NCBI GenBank assembly: GCA_905116865.2
Contig: CAJHNH020002518.1
Span: 27,501-91,500, forward strand
Direction of reading: 5' to 3'
Length of the DNA: 64,000 nt
Origin: Candidula unifasciata
Lineage: Eukaryota; Mollusca; Gastropoda; Stylommatophora; Geomitridae
Shown: positions 36,550-48,085 of the stretch, one piece after another
Position numbering within the stretch: position 1 is the stretch's first letter
Layout: every line of letters begins with the position of its first letter
The notes under the pieces: generated by a model
Databases searched by the model: none
Seen by the model: the letters and a program-made list of their open reading frames with translations, nothing else
What the model was told of the DNA's origin: nothing
Position numbers and translations under genes: made by a program

Positions 36550-36795
36550 TTTATGCTCGTCGTGGATTGGAAGGTCGTGGGTTCACTCACTGGCAGAGCC
36601 TGACTTTTAAAAAAAATGACCTTGGCTCCCAGGTCGACCCAGCCTTGAGTGGGTACAGGGTGCGGTCCCGGGAAAGTAAAGGCGGCAAGCGTGATGCTGA
36701 CCACATCACCCATCTTGTGCCGATTGGTCTATAAAAAAAATAGGTCTAGCCCTATATGCCCTATACACCTAAAGACGTGGAAAAGGGTCCTTCAC
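36550..36795 (+). mobile_element. SINE family A, good copy
   Basis: B-box region GGTCGTGGGTTCACTC, then GGCTCCCAGGTCGACCCAGC, GGTGCGGTCCCGGGAAAGTA, GTGATGCTGACCACATCACC and a tail ending in CTTACTTACTTACTA. It sits about 70 bases upstream of exon 5, in intron 4. Confidence 0.75.
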
Positions 36796-36864
36796 TTACT
36801 TACTTACTAATTGTATTTTATCTTTTAAAAGTTAATTTTTGTATCTGGTTTAATTTCTTTCAAG

Positions 36865-37016
36865 GTCAGAAAGATGGCCGTCCATCAATTTCCTCAAAGT
36901 CTTGCAATGCTCACATCGGTCACGTCGATGTCAAGTTCCACGGAGGTTCTGCCAAAATTTTGAATCTGTTCAGGGGTGTTGTAGAAAAGAGATTTAAAGA
37001 TGTGCTTGAAAGCCGA
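36865..37016 (+). CDS. LBP/BPI: BPI/LBP-like gene, exon 5 (first disulfide cysteine)
   Basis: GQKDGRPSISSKSCNAHIGH, VDVKFHGGSAKILNLFRGVV and EKRFKDVLESR. This is the most diagnostic stretch: GRP-x-[x]-S-x-C-x-x-H-I-x-x-V-D-V and the helix LNLF...E-x-x-F-x-x-VLESR are BPI/LBP hallmarks. Cys156 is the first of the conserved disulfide. Acceptor TTTCTTTCAAG, donor CGA|GTAAGT. 2 + 150 bases, ends in phase 0. Confidence 0.96.
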
Positions 37017-37490
37017 GTAAGTTTATTAAGTCCATTTTAATGCTTGCTGTATGGAATTTGTTTACACTGATATTTGTCAGTTACAAGAGAAGTGAAAACC
37101 GGCTGCTGCAGCACTACATGTAAGTGTCTGCTTGATCTGATCACGTGATATGTACTGACCTCTGACAGGACAAGCATGTGCTTATCTCCCATGATGCTGG
37201 GGTTCTGTCTGTGATCCCTGAGAAAATAGCCGGTTTGATCCAGAATTCACTGAAGCACTCAGAGTGTCAACGTGGGCTTTCATTGGAGAATACAGTGTAT
37301 AGTGAGACATCAGCTAGATGTAGCTGATTAATGCCAAGCTGTTATAGTAGAAGGGGAAAAGTTTAACTAGTTTTGCTGTTTCCAAAAAGACATTTAGTGA
37401 GACTCTGGTAACTTTCACCTGTTGTCTGGATTCTTTTTGTCCAGTATAGCATCTCTGAAAGGAGATTGGTGTAGATTCCTGTCTGTCACT
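37017..37490. other. left part of intron 5
   Basis: Unique sequence before the 5.4-kb array. Short stretches such as GTGATCCCTGAG resemble no family I know. Confidence 0.5.
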
Positions 37491-40400
37491 AGTTGTGTAC
37501 CTGTCTGTCACTAGTGTTCCTGACTGTCACTAGTTGTGTTCCTGTTTGTCACTAGTTGTGTTCCTGTTTGTCACTAGTTGTGTTCCTGTCTGTCACTAGT
37601 TGTGTTCCTGTCTGTCACTAGTTGTGTTCCTGTCTGTCACTAGTTGTGTTCCTGTCTGTCACTAGTTGTGTTCCTGTCTGTCACTAGTTGTGTTCCTGTC
37701 TGTCACTAGTTGTGTTCCTGTCTGTCACTAGTTGTGTTCCTGTCTGTCACTAGTTGTGTTCCTGTCTGTCACTAGTTGTGTTCCTGTCTGTCACTAGTTG
37801 TGTTCCTGTCTGTCACTAGTTATGTTCCTGTCTGTCTCTAGTTGTGTTCCTGTCTGTCTCTAGTTGTGTTCCTGTCTGTCACTAGTTGTGTTCCTGTCTG
37901 TCACTAGTTGTGTTCCTGTCTGTCACTAGTTGTGTTCCTGTCTGTCACTAGTTGTGTTCCTGTCTGTCACTAGTTGTGTTCCTGTCTGTCACTAGTTGTG
38001 TTCCTGTCTGTCACTAGTTGTGTTCCTGTCTGTCACTAGTTGTGTTCCTGTCTGTCACTAGTTGTGTTCCTGTCTGTCACTAGTTGTGCAGCTTGTGTTC
38101 CTGTCTGTCACTAGTTGTGCAGCTTGTGTTCCTGTCTGTCACTAGTTGTGTAGCTTGTGTTCCTGTCTGTCACTAGTTGTGTAGCTTGTGTTCCTGTCTG
38201 TCACTAGTTGTGTAGCTTGTGTTCCTGTCTGTCACTAGTTGTGTAGCTTATGTTCCTGTCTATCACTAGTTGTGCAGCTTGTGTTATTGTCTGTCACTAG
38301 TTGTGTAGTTTGTGTTCCTGTCTGTCACTAGTTGTGTAGTTTGTGTTCCTGTCTGTCACTAGTTGTGTTTCTGTCTGTCACTAGTTGTGTAGCTTGTGTT
38401 CCTGTCTGTCACTAGTTGTGCAGCTTGTGTTCCTGTCTGTCACTAGTTGTGTCCTGTCTTCTGTCTGTCTGTCTGTGTGTTCTGTGTCACTAGTTGTTGT
38501 GTTTCTGTCTGTCACTAGTTGTGTAGCTTGTGTTCCTGTCTATCACTAGCTGTGTAGCTTGTGTTCCTGTCTGTCACTAGTTGTGCAGCTTGTGTTCCTG
38601 TCTGTCACTAGTTGTGTAGCTTTAATCCTGTCTGTCACTAGTTGTGTTCCTGTCTGTCACTAGTTGTGCAGCTTGTGTTCCTGTCTGTCACTAGTTGTGC
38701 AGCTTGTGTTTCTGTCTGTCACTAGTTGTGTAGCTTTAATCCTGTCTGTCACTAGTTGTGTAGCTTTAATCCTGTCTGTCACTAGTTGTGTAGCTTGTGT
38801 TCCTGTCTGTCACTAGTTGTGTAGCTTGTGTTCCTGTCTGTCACTAGTTGTGTAGCTTGTGTTCTGTCTGTCACTAGTTGTGTAGCTTGTGTTCCTGTCT
38901 GTCACTAGTTGTGTAGCTTGTGTTCCTGTCTGTCACTAGTTGTGTAGCTTGTGTTCCTGTCTGTCACTAGTAGTGTAGCTTGTGTTCCTGTCTGTCACTA
39001 GTTGTGTAGCTTGTGTTCCTGTCTGTCACTAGTTGTGTCCTGTCTGCTTGTGTTCCTGTCTGTCACTAGTTGTGTAGCTTGTGTTCCTGTCTGTCACTAG
39101 TTGTGTAGCTTGTGTTCCTGTCTGTCACTAGTTGTGTAGCTTGTGTTCCTGTCTGTCACTAGTTGTGTAGCTTGTGTTCCTGTCTGTCACTAGTTGTGTT
39201 CCTGTCTGTCACTAGTTGTGTTCCTGTCTGTCACTAGTTGTGTTCCTGTCTGTCACTAGTTGTGTAGCTTGTGTTCCTGTCTGTCACTAGTTGTGTAGCT
39301 TGTGTTCCTGTCTGTCACTAGTTGTGTTTCTGTCTGTCACTAGTTGTGTAGCTTGTGTTCCTGTCTGTCACTAGTTGTGTAGCTTGTGTTCCTGTCTGTC
39401 ACTAGTTGTGTAGCTTGTGTTCATGTCTGTCGCTAGTTGTGTAGATTGTGTTCCTGTCTGTCACTAGTTGTGTAGCTTGTGTTCCTGTCTGTCACTAGTT
39501 GTGTAGCTTGTGTTCCTGTCTGTCACTAGTTGTGTAGCTTGTGTTCCTGTCTGTCACTAGTTTGTGTCACTAGTTGTTTTCTGTCTGTCACTAGTTGTGT
39601 AGCTTGTGTTCCTGTCTGTCACTAGTTGTGTAGCTTGTGTTCCTGTCTGTCACTAGTTGTGTAGCTTGTGTTCCTGTCTGTCACTAGTTGTGCAGCTTGT
39701 GTTCCTGTCTGTCACTAGTTGTGTTCCTGTCTGTCACTAGTTGTGTAGCTTGTGTTCCTGTCTGTCACTAGTTGGTTGTGTAGCTTGTGTTCCTGTCTGT
39801 CTAGTTGTGTCTAGTTGTGTTCCTGTGTGCTTGTGTTCCTGTCTGTCACTAGTTGTGTAGCTTGTGTTCCTGTCTGTCACTAGTTGTGTAGCTTGTGTTC
39901 CTGTCTGTCACTAGTTGTGTAGCTTGTGTTCCTGTCTGTCACTAGTTGTGTTCCTGTCTGTCACTAGTTGTGTAGCTTGTGTTCCTGTCTGTCACTAGTT
40001 GTGTAGCTTGTGTTCCTGTCTGTCACTAGTTGTGTAGCTTGTGTTCCTGTCTGTCACTAGTTGTGTAGCTTGTGTTCCTGTCTGTCACTAGTTGTGTAGC
40101 TTGTGTTCCTGTCTGTCACTAGTTGTGTAGCTTGTGTTCCTGTCTGTCACTAGTTGTGTAGCTTGTGTTCCTGTCTGTCACTAGTCTGCTTGTGTTTCCT
40201 GTCTGTCACTAGTGTTGTAGCTTGTGTTCCTGTCTGTCACTAGTTGTGTAGCTTTGTGTCACTAGTTGTGTAGCTTGTGTTCCTGTCTGTCACTAGTTGT
40301 GTTTCTGTCTGTCTCTAGTTGTGTTCCTGTCTGTCACTAGTTGTGTTCCTGTCTGTCACTAGTTGTGTAGCTTGTGTTCCTGTCTGTCACTAGTTGTGTA

Positions 40401-42892
40401 GCTTGTGTTCCTGTCTGTCACTAGTTGTGTAGCTTGTGTTCCTGTCTGTCACTAGTTGTGTAGCTTGTGTTCCTGTCTGTCACTAGTTGTGTAGCTTGTG
40501 TTCCTGTCTGTCACTAGTTGTGTAGCTTGTGTTCCTGTCTGTCACTAGTTGTGTAGATTGTGTTCCTGTCTGTCACTAGTTGTGTAGGTTGTGCTTCTGT
40601 CTGTCACTAGTTGTGTTTCTGTCTGTCACTAGTTGTGTTCCTGTCTGTCACTAGTTGTGTAGCTTGTGTTCCTGTCTGTCACTAGTTGTGTAGCTTGTGT
40701 TCCTGTCTGTCACTAGTTGTGTAGCTTGTGTTTCTGTCTGTCACTAGTTCTGTTTCCTCTGTCTGTCACTAGTTGTGTAGCTTGTGTTCCTGTCTGTCAC
40801 TAGTTGTGTAGCTTGTGTTCCTGTCTGTCACTAGTTGTGTAGCTTGTGTTCCTGTCTGTCACTAGTTGTGTAGCTTGTGTTCCTGTCTGTCACTAGTTGT
40901 GTTCCTGTCTGTCACTAGTTGTGTAGCTTGTGTTCCTGTCTGTCACTAGTTGTGTAGCTTGTGTTTCTGTCTGTCACTAGTTCTGTTTCTGTCTGTCACT
41001 AGTTGTGTTCCTGTCAGTCACTAGTTGTGTTCCTGTCTGTCACTAGTTGTGTAGCTTGTGTTCCTGTCTGTCATAGTTGTGTTCTTGTCTGTCACTAGTT
41101 GTGTTCCTGTCTGTCACTAGTTGTGTAGCTTGTATTCCTTTCTGTCACTAGTTGTGTAGCTTGTGTTCCTGTCTGTCACTAGTTGTGTTCCTGTCTGTCA
41201 CTAGTTGTGTTCCTGTCTGTCACTAGTTGTGTTCCTGTCTGTCACTAGTTGTGTTCCTGTCTGTCACTAGTTGTGTTCCTGTCTGTCACTAGCTTGTGTT
41301 CCTGTCTGTCACTAGTTGTGTTCCTGTCTGTCACTAGTTGTGTTCCTGTCTGTCACTAGTTGTGTAGCTTGTGTTCCTGTCTGTCACTAGTTGTGTAGCT
41401 TGTGTTCCTGTCTGTCACTAGTTGTGTAGCTTGTGTTCCTGTCTGTCACTAGTTGTGTAGTTGTGTTCCTGTCTGTCACTAGTTGTGTAGCTTGTGTTCC
41501 TGTCTGTCACTAGTTGTGTAGCTTGTGTTCCTGTCTGTCACTAGTTGTGTAGCTTGTGTTCCTGTCTGTCACTAGTTGTGTTCCTGTCTGTCACTAGTTG
41601 TGTTCCTGTCTGTCACTAGTTGTGTAGCTTGTGTTCCTGTCTGTCACTAGTTGTGTAGCTTGTGTTCCTGTCTGTCACTAGTTGTGTAGGTTGTGTTCCT
41701 GTCTGTCACTAGTTGTGTAGCTTGTGTTCCTGTCTGTCACTAGTTGTGTAGCTTGTGTTTCTGTCTGTCACTAGTTGTGTAGCTTGTGTTCCTGTCTGTC
41801 ACTAGTTGTGTAGCTTGTTGTTTCCTGTCTGTCACTAGTTGTGTAGCTTCTGTTAGCTTGTGTCTGTCTGTCTGTCACTAGTTGTGTTCCTGCTTGTGTT
41901 CCTGTCTGTCTGTCACTAGTTGTGCTAGCTAGCTTGTGTTCCTGTCTGTCACTAGTTGTGTAGCTTGTGTTCCTGTCTGTCACTAGTTGTGTTCCTGTCT
42001 GTCACTAGTTGTGTAGCTTGTGTTCCTGTCTGTCACTAGTTGTGTAGCTTGTGTTCCTGTCTGTCACTAGTTGTGTAGCTTGTGTTCCTGTCTGTCACTA
42101 GTTGTGTAGCTTGTGTTCCTGTCTGTCACTAGTTGTGTAGCTTGTGTTCCTGTCTGTCACTAGTTGTGTAGCTTGTGTTCCTGTCTGTCACTAGTTGTGT
42201 TCCTGTCTGTCACTAGTTGTGTTCCTGTCTGTCACTAGTTGTGTTCCTGTCTGTCACTAGTTGTGTTCCTGTCTGTCACTAGTTGTGTTCCTGTCTGTCA
42301 CTAGTTGTGTTCCTGTCTGTCTCTAGTTGTGTTCCTGTCTGTCACTAGTTGTGTAGCTTGTGTTCCTGTCTGTCACTAGTTGTGTAGCTTGTGTTCCTGT
42401 CTGTCACTAGTTGTGTAGCTTGTGTTCCTGTCTATCACTAGTTGTGTAGCTTGTGTTTCTGTCTATCACTAGTTGTGTAGCTTGTGTTCCTGTCTGTCAC
42501 TAGTTGTGTAGCTTGTGTTCCTGTCTGTCACTAGTTGTGTAGCTTGTGTTCCTGTCTATCACTAGTTGTGTAGCTTGTGTTCCTGTCTATCACTAGTTGT
42601 GTAGCTTGTGTTCCTGTCTGTCACTAGTTGTGTAGCTTGTGTTCCTGTCTGTCACTAGTTGTGTAGTTTGTGTTCCTGTCTGTCACTAGTTGTGTAGCTT
42701 GTGTTCCTGTCTGTCACTAGATGTGTAGTTTGTGTTCCTGTCTGTCACTAGATGTGTAGTTTGTGTTCCTGTCTATCACTAGTTGTGCAGCTTGTGTTCC
42801 TGTCTATCACTAGTTGTGTTCCTGTCTGTCACTAGTTGGTTGTGTAGCTTGTGTTCCTGTCTATCACTAGTTGTGTAGCTTGTGTTCCTGTC
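37491..42892. repeat. 5.4-kb minisatellite in intron 5, units of 22 and 31 bp, about 190 copies
   Basis: The core TTCCTGTCTGTCACTAGTTG plus TG gives a 22-bp unit. With an added TAGCTTGTG it is 31 bp. The first ~600 bases are pure 22-bp units, the rest mixes both. The array ends 42 bases before the acceptor of exon 6. Confidence 0.97.
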
Positions 42893-42934
42893 TTATTGCA
42901 TTTCTGAAGTTTCAGTTTTACCATGTATCCTCAG

Positions 42935-42998
42935 ATTTGTGCAATTGCCAACAAAAATATCAATGAGAATGCAGAAGAAGCTCTCTCAAGAATGAAAG
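42935..42998 (+). CDS. LBP/BPI: BPI/LBP-like gene, exon 6 (second disulfide cysteine)
   Basis: ICAIANKNINENAEEALSRM-K. The IC that follows VLESR is invariant in the family and Cys195 pairs with Cys156. Acceptor TGTATCCTCAG, donor AAG|GTGTGA. 63 + 1 bases. Confidence 0.94.
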
Positions 42999-43147
42999 GT
43001 GTGATTTTAAATATTTTTTTGATTTAATGACATTGCTGCAATTGTTTGGGGGGAAACTCTGATATCAAGTACTGCCAATAAGATGTGAAGTATTACTAGT
43101 GTCAACTGTTCTGAGATAAAGAGGATTTCTCTGTATTATACACATTA

Positions 43148-43350
43148 TGAATGATCAAACAGGTGCTGAAATGGAAATAGATGGTGACACAGACCTCTGA
43201 TCAAACAGGTGCTGAAATAGGAAAATAGATGGTGACACAGAGTCTGATCAAACAGGTGCTGAAATGGGAAATAGATGCTGAAAGGGAAAATAGGTGACCA
43301 AACAGGTGCTGAAATGGGAAATAGATGGTGACACAGACCTCTGATCAACT
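43148..43350. repeat. 46-47-bp repeat, about 4 copies
   Basis: The unit contains TGATCAAACAGGTGCTGAAA and ATAGATGGTGACACAGA. One copy is shortened. Confidence 0.85.
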
Positions 43351-43904
43351 GTAATAGTACAAGTCGCAGAAACCCTGTTCAAGCATTAGGTTATATTAGT
43401 GCCCACAACCTACCTCCCACTACAACCAGGATGGGGCTTTAAAATAACCTAATTGTGCCCCAGATTAGGGCCTTTTTGCCTCCCTCATTGACGTTGGTAA
43501 GGAAATCTTGTGTTTAGAAATGTCATGTGTGTATTGAACAACCAGGATATTGACCCGAGGAATGATGCCCGCGGTGTCTCCTCCACTGGACCTCTTTTTG
43601 CTGTCCTGCTGTTGCCACTCGGTTAACCCACAAATTTAAGGGAACAAACTCTTACATTATTCACCTATTATGTTGGTTGTTTTCCTTTGACCATTTAAAT
43701 GAATCAGGTTTTATTTTTTCAAATGTTCTGTATGTTATCAGTTCTCACAATTAACCTCGCTGCACATTGGACACCTTCATGGCTGCTCAGTCCTCCAGTG
43801 CAGCAGCTTTCTAAGTTACATCTAGTGATTATTTCTATGAGATGTTAATTATGTCTCCTGTCTTGACTTAAATGTTTATATATATGTTAAAGTAGTAGAT
43901 TTGT
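43351..43904. other. intron 6, nothing recognised
   Basis: Unique sequence. A GAAACCCTGTTCAAGCATTA ... GGGGCTTTAAAA stretch at 43373-43445 may be a worn piece of the family D element. Confidence 0.4.
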
Positions 43905-44345
43905 ATCCCACCAGGACATCACGCAAGCGATAAACACCCGATGACACAAACTGCCACCATGTGGACGAGGATCACCCGTGGAGAGGTCCCAGAAACCGTG
44001 TTCAGATAGTAGACCATATCTATGGTTGGGCTATATTGCGGCGCCTGGCAAGAGCCAGAGTCGGGCTTCAAAAAAAAGAAAAATTGCATCTCACAAAAGA
44101 ATGACTGGTTGATCAGTGTTTAATGTTGAAGTAAGCATTGGCCTATCCTCTACGTCCTTCTTAGGACGTAATTTTTTGTTTTTTGAAGCCCCACTCTGGC
44201 TTTTGCCAGGGGCCGCAATATAAGCAGGCCATCAATATGGCCAATTGTCTGAACGCGGTTTCTGGGACCTCTCATCCGCATGGTGGCACTTTGTGTCATC
44301 GGGTGTTTATCGCTTGTGTGATGTCCTGGTGGGGTAGAAAGTCAG
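43905..44345. mobile_element. inverted pair of family D elements (large palindrome)
   Basis: Left arm 43908-44072 reads CCCACCAGGACATCACGCAA ... GAGTCGGGCTTCAAAA. Right arm about 44195-44338 is its reverse complement with some changes, ending TGATGTCCTGGTGGGGTAGA. A loop of about 110-120 bases separates them. A third copy lies at 63410-63575. Confidence 0.8.
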
Positions 44346-44594
44346 TCAGTCAGTCATTGGCCTAGGAAGTTTGACAAGTGAACGACATAAACAGATAGCT
44401 GTTTGTTAATGTGTATATTTACATACAAATTAGGGCAAAAACTAAGAACTTTGTGCGTTTTTTTTTTTTTCAGTGTATTTGTTGTAAATTAATTTTATTC
44501 TGCTATGTCACTTTTGGAGTTGGGGGAAAGGAATAATTAAGGTAAAAAACTCTAATGTTACTAATATATTAACTGGGTTGTTTCCCTTTGACCA

Positions 44595-44770
44595 TTTGGG
44601 GAAAGAAGAAACGACCCGCTGCCGACCTAGCCAGCATTTGTGAAAGCTGATTGATTAGGGAACGTTGCCTTGGAAGTTGGAGTCAAGCTGCTGGAGAGTG
44701 GTGAAGATCCAGCAGTTCTGGAACAGAGCCCAAGTCTAGGAGACGGACCACCAGAACTTTCCACGGTAGT
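44595..44770 (+). mobile_element. diverged family B copy
   Basis: GACCCGCTGCCGACC, TGATTGATTAGGGAACG, TTGGAAGTTGGAGTC and CCAGAACTTTCCAC follow the order of the copy at 13722-13870. Confidence 0.4.
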
Positions 44771-44803
44771 CTACAGCCGGTGAAGGATGAGAAGATCTGC
44801 AGC

Positions 44804-45140
44804 TTAAAGTGAGGAATCATTGGCTTTTAAACAGTGGTATGAGAGTCTCACTGTGGAAGAAATTAGGGTGTATGGCCTGCACACAATCGGGGTGTCTCTT
44901 GTATATCCCAGGATCGGCCGCATACGTTCATTCTGTAATCGCTGCAGTTTCTCTAGCTGACTCTTTGAGACAGTGAGTAACCCCGATCCATAATCAGTCA
45001 CTGAGATGATCAAGTGCTAGTTGGGCAGACTAGGGAAATTATTTGTGATTGCCTTTTGTGACGTGACGAGGGTATAGAATATAATTGAATGGCAAACCTT
45101 CATAAGCCAGCAGTGAATACCTGATATAACAAGTGGTGTG
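44804..45140 (-). mobile_element. LINE reverse transcriptase C-terminal relic, minus strand
   Basis: The minus-strand frame reads VTDYGSGLLTVSKSQLEKLQ, RLQNERMRPILGYTRDTPI. DYGS...SKxQLEKLxRxQNxxxRxILG is a well-known motif in the thumb region of Jockey/CR1-type LINEs. The frame ends soon after. Lies in intron 6. Confidence 0.75.
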
Positions 45141-45174
45141 GAACTGGGTGGTTTATTGTATGTGAGGGATAGAT

Positions 45175-45764
45175 TGTTGCCTCTGATCCATGAGTTAAAC
45201 ATTGACCATGTCTTGTCCTCTGATCCATGAGTTAAACATTGACCATGTCTTGTCCTCTGATCCATGAGTTAAACATTGACCATGTCTTGTCCTCTGATCC
45301 ATGAGTTAAACATTGACCAATCCATGAGTTAAACATTGACCATGTCTTGTCCTCTGATCCATGAGTTAAACATTGACCATGTCTTGTCCTCTGATCCATG
45401 AGTTAAACATTGACCATGTCTTGTCCTCTGATCCATGAGTTAAACATTGACCATGTCTTGTCCTCTGATCCATGAGTTAAACATTGACCATGTCTTGTCC
45501 TCTGATCCATGAGTTAAACATTGACCATGTCTTGTCCTCTGATCCATGAGTTAAACATTGACCATGTCTTGTCCTCTGATCCATGAGTTAAACATTGACC
45601 ATGTCTTGTCCTCTGATCCATGAGTTGAACATTGACCATGTCTTGTCCTCTTATCCATGAGTTAAACATTGACCAATCCATGAGTTAAACATTGACCAAT
45701 CCATGAGTTAAACATTGACCAATCCATGAGTTAAACATTGACCACGTCTTGTCCTCTGTTTCAG
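45175..45764. repeat. 37-bp array derived from the acceptor of exon 7, about 15 copies
   Basis: The unit contains GTCTTGTCCTCTGATCCATG followed by AGTTAAACATTGACCAT. The real junction reads GTCTTGTCCTCTGTTTCAG|TTAACGTAACCATTGACCA. Thus each unit looks like pyrimidine tract + AG + the first ~20 bases of exon 7, with two small deletions in the exon part. Three units before the exon are shortened to about 22 bp. Confidence 0.93.
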
Positions 45765-45856
45765 TTAACGTAACCATTGACCACCGTTTTCTCTTGGACT
45801 ACAGCCTGGTGGCGCCTCCTGTTGTCTCCAGCAACTTCCTGCAGACACCACACAAG
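45765..45856 (+). CDS. LBP/BPI: BPI/LBP-like gene, exon 7 (linker)
   Basis: V, then NVTIDHRFLLDYSLVAPPVV, SSNFLQTPHK. The I/L-DYSLVAxP segment is diagnostic for the hinge between the two barrels of BPI/LBP. N216-V-T is a sequon. Acceptor TCCTCTGTTTCAG, donor AAG|GTCAGT. 2 + 90 bases, phase 0 end. Confidence 0.95.
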
Positions 45857-46445
45857 GTCAGTCTCTTTTTTAAATGTTCACCCTTGAAAGGGCAGTTTGC
45901 TTGTTGTGTGGTGGTTTACAGCTAGGCTGTGGTATGTGTGCCTTTTGACGCAACACATCTGATTTCACACATGACTAAATCAGTCACTTTTTACAACATG
46001 TTTGCTATGGAGCGCTGGGTTTATTATTAATTGTTTTTTTATATTCCAATTGAATCCACGGAAGCCGCACGTGGCAGGTAACAATCAGTATTTGACAGTG
46101 CACCCATTTCACTACTGTAGCTGGGAAAAGATGCACTGGCCTTGTAAGAAGCAAGTTGTTTCATCAAAGACAAACTGCATGTCTGGTGGCGACTGTTGGC
46201 TTTGGAGTGCTATGAAGATAATCCAACTCATAACTCAGTTAAAGGGCTACTGTTAAATGTATTCGAGAAAAAGCTTTGAAAAGAAAATCATCCATGGCAT
46301 AATCCTGTATTTGGAAATGCCATGTATCATTCCAGAAATAAGCAATAAATGTATGATGGGCTCCATATTCTGTAGCTAATTATAAACTTGAGGAAAGAAG
46401 AGCTCAGCTAAAACTGGTTAACATTATGTATTCTTTTGCAAACAG
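45857..46445. other. intron 7, nothing recognised
   Basis: Ordinary 589-bp intron without arrays. The 84-codon frame at 46002-46256 is unrelated to the host frame and not recognised. Confidence 0.7.
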
Positions 46446-46622
46446 GGAGAGTTCTACTGGCAGTCCGACAAGCAAGAATGTCCGTTTGCACCTGGTGCAA
46501 TTCCTGAATGGGGTGATGTCAGTAGTATGCTCTACCTGTGGCTGACTGAGTACACGGCCAACACATTTGCATATCAGGCACATCATCATGGTTACCTCCA
46601 GTACACCTTGACCAAAGATAAG
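46446..46622 (+). CDS. LBP/BPI: BPI/LBP-like gene, exon 8 (start of C-terminal barrel)
   Basis: GEFYWQSDKQECPFAPGAIP, EWGDVSSMLYLWLTEYTANT, FAYQAHHHGYLQYTLTKDK. G-E-F/I, P-F-x-P and the strand MLYLWLTEYTANTFAYxxxxxGYL match the family (in BPI: M-x-x-x-x-S-x-Y-x-x-N-T-x-x-x-x-x-x-x-G). 59 complete codons, phase 0 on both sides. Acceptor TTTTGCAAACAG, donor AAG|GTCAGT. Confidence 0.95.
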
Positions 46623-46914
46623 GTCAGTTTTTGAGGCCAGATTGTCTGGTCTCTTGTTGTTTGTTATCTAGTCTCCGGAGAAATTACATCTCTGTTCCGA
46701 AACCTTTCTTACTGTCAGTAGGGGAGGAGGGGCAGGGCTGGATTAACGATTAAGTTCTCGCTTAGAGCATCACAAAGGTACGAGGCACCACATAAACGTT
46801 TCAATCACACCAAAACAGAATGACAAGGCAGGCTGGCTGGATGCCTTATCTTTGTTAATGATAGAAGCAGATGTGTTAGATCAGGTTAGTTTCAGTGCGG
46901 ATCTAGGAATCTGT
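46623..46914. other. left part of intron 8
   Basis: Unique sequence, nothing recognised. Confidence 0.5.
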
Positions 46915-47450
46915 TGAGTGCTTGGGACATCAGAGTGGTGCGGCACTTGGGACATCAGAGGGGTGCGGCACTTGGGACATCAGAGGGTGCGGCACTTGGG
47001 ACATCAGAGGGGTGCGGTACTTGGGACATCAGAGGGTGCGGCACTTGGGACATCAGAGGGTGCGGCACTTGGGACATCAGAGGGTGCGGCACTTGGGACA
47101 TCAGAGGGTGCGGCACTTGGGACATCAGAAGGTGTGGTACTTGGGACATCAGATGGTGCGGCACTTGGGACATCAGAGGGTGCAGCACTTGGGACATCAG
47201 AGGGGTGCAGCACTTGGGACATCAGAGGGTGTGGCACTTGGGACATCAGAGGGGTGGGGCACTTGGGACATCAGAGGATGCGGCACTTGGGACATCAGAG
47301 GGTGCGGCACTTGGGACATCAGAGGGTGCAGCACTTGGGACACCAGAGGGGTGGGGCACTTGGGACATCAGAGGGTGCAGCACTTGGGACATCAGAGGGG
47401 TGCGGCACTTGGGACATCAGAGGGGTGCGGCACTTGGGGAAGGGGCTGGG
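46915..47450. repeat. 24-25-bp minisatellite, about 22 copies
   Basis: The unit contains ACTTGGGACATCAGAGGGTG plus CGGC. Length alternates between 24 and 25 (GGGTG/GGGGTG), so no single frame stays in register. Confidence 0.96.
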
Positions 47451-47499
47451 AAGAATGAAGCTTGTTTTCCAAAGCCAGATGTATCACTTTAGTTGGGAC

Positions 47500-47665
47500 C
47501 AAGACCAGATCTATCAACTTGCTTAACTCCAAGACCAGATCTATCAACTTGCTTAACTCCAAGACCAGATCTATCAACTTGCTTAGCTCCAAGACGAGAT
47601 CTATCAACTTGCTTAACTCCAAGAGGAGATCTATCAACTTGCTTAACTCCAAGACGAGATCTGTT
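47500..47665. repeat. 30-bp minisatellite, 5 copies
   Basis: The unit contains AGATCTATCAACTTGCTTAA and CTCCAAGAC. Confidence 0.93.
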
Positions 47666-47774
47666 TATCTAATGTTATCTGGAAGTTGTATATCCATCAT
47701 TGTCTTGCTTTCTTCCTGGCTGTAAATTGGTTTGTTGTTATCAAATGCTCTCACCAGAAGCTGATTAGGTTCCA

Positions 47775-48085
47775 TCCAAGTGTCCCACATCATTATATTT
47801 GTTGCCTCCCACATCATTATAGTTGTTGCCTCCCACATCATTATAGTTGTTGTCTCCTGGTGATGCAAGTGTCCCACATCATTATAGTTGTTGCCTCCTG
47901 GTGAACCAAGTGTCCCACATCATTATAGTTGTTGCCTCCTGGTGAACCAAGTGTCCCACATCATTATAGTTGTTGCCTCCTGGTGAACCAAGTGTCCCAC
48001 ATCATTATAGTTGTTGCCTCCTGGTGAACCAAGTGTCCCACATCATTATAGTTGTTGCCTCCTAGTGAACCAAGTGTCCCACATT
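47775..48085. repeat. 41-bp minisatellite, about 7 copies
   Basis: The unit contains TGTCCCACATCATTATAGTT and GCCTCCTGGTGAACCAAG. The first copies are shorter (about 26 bp), lacking the second half. Confidence 0.93.
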
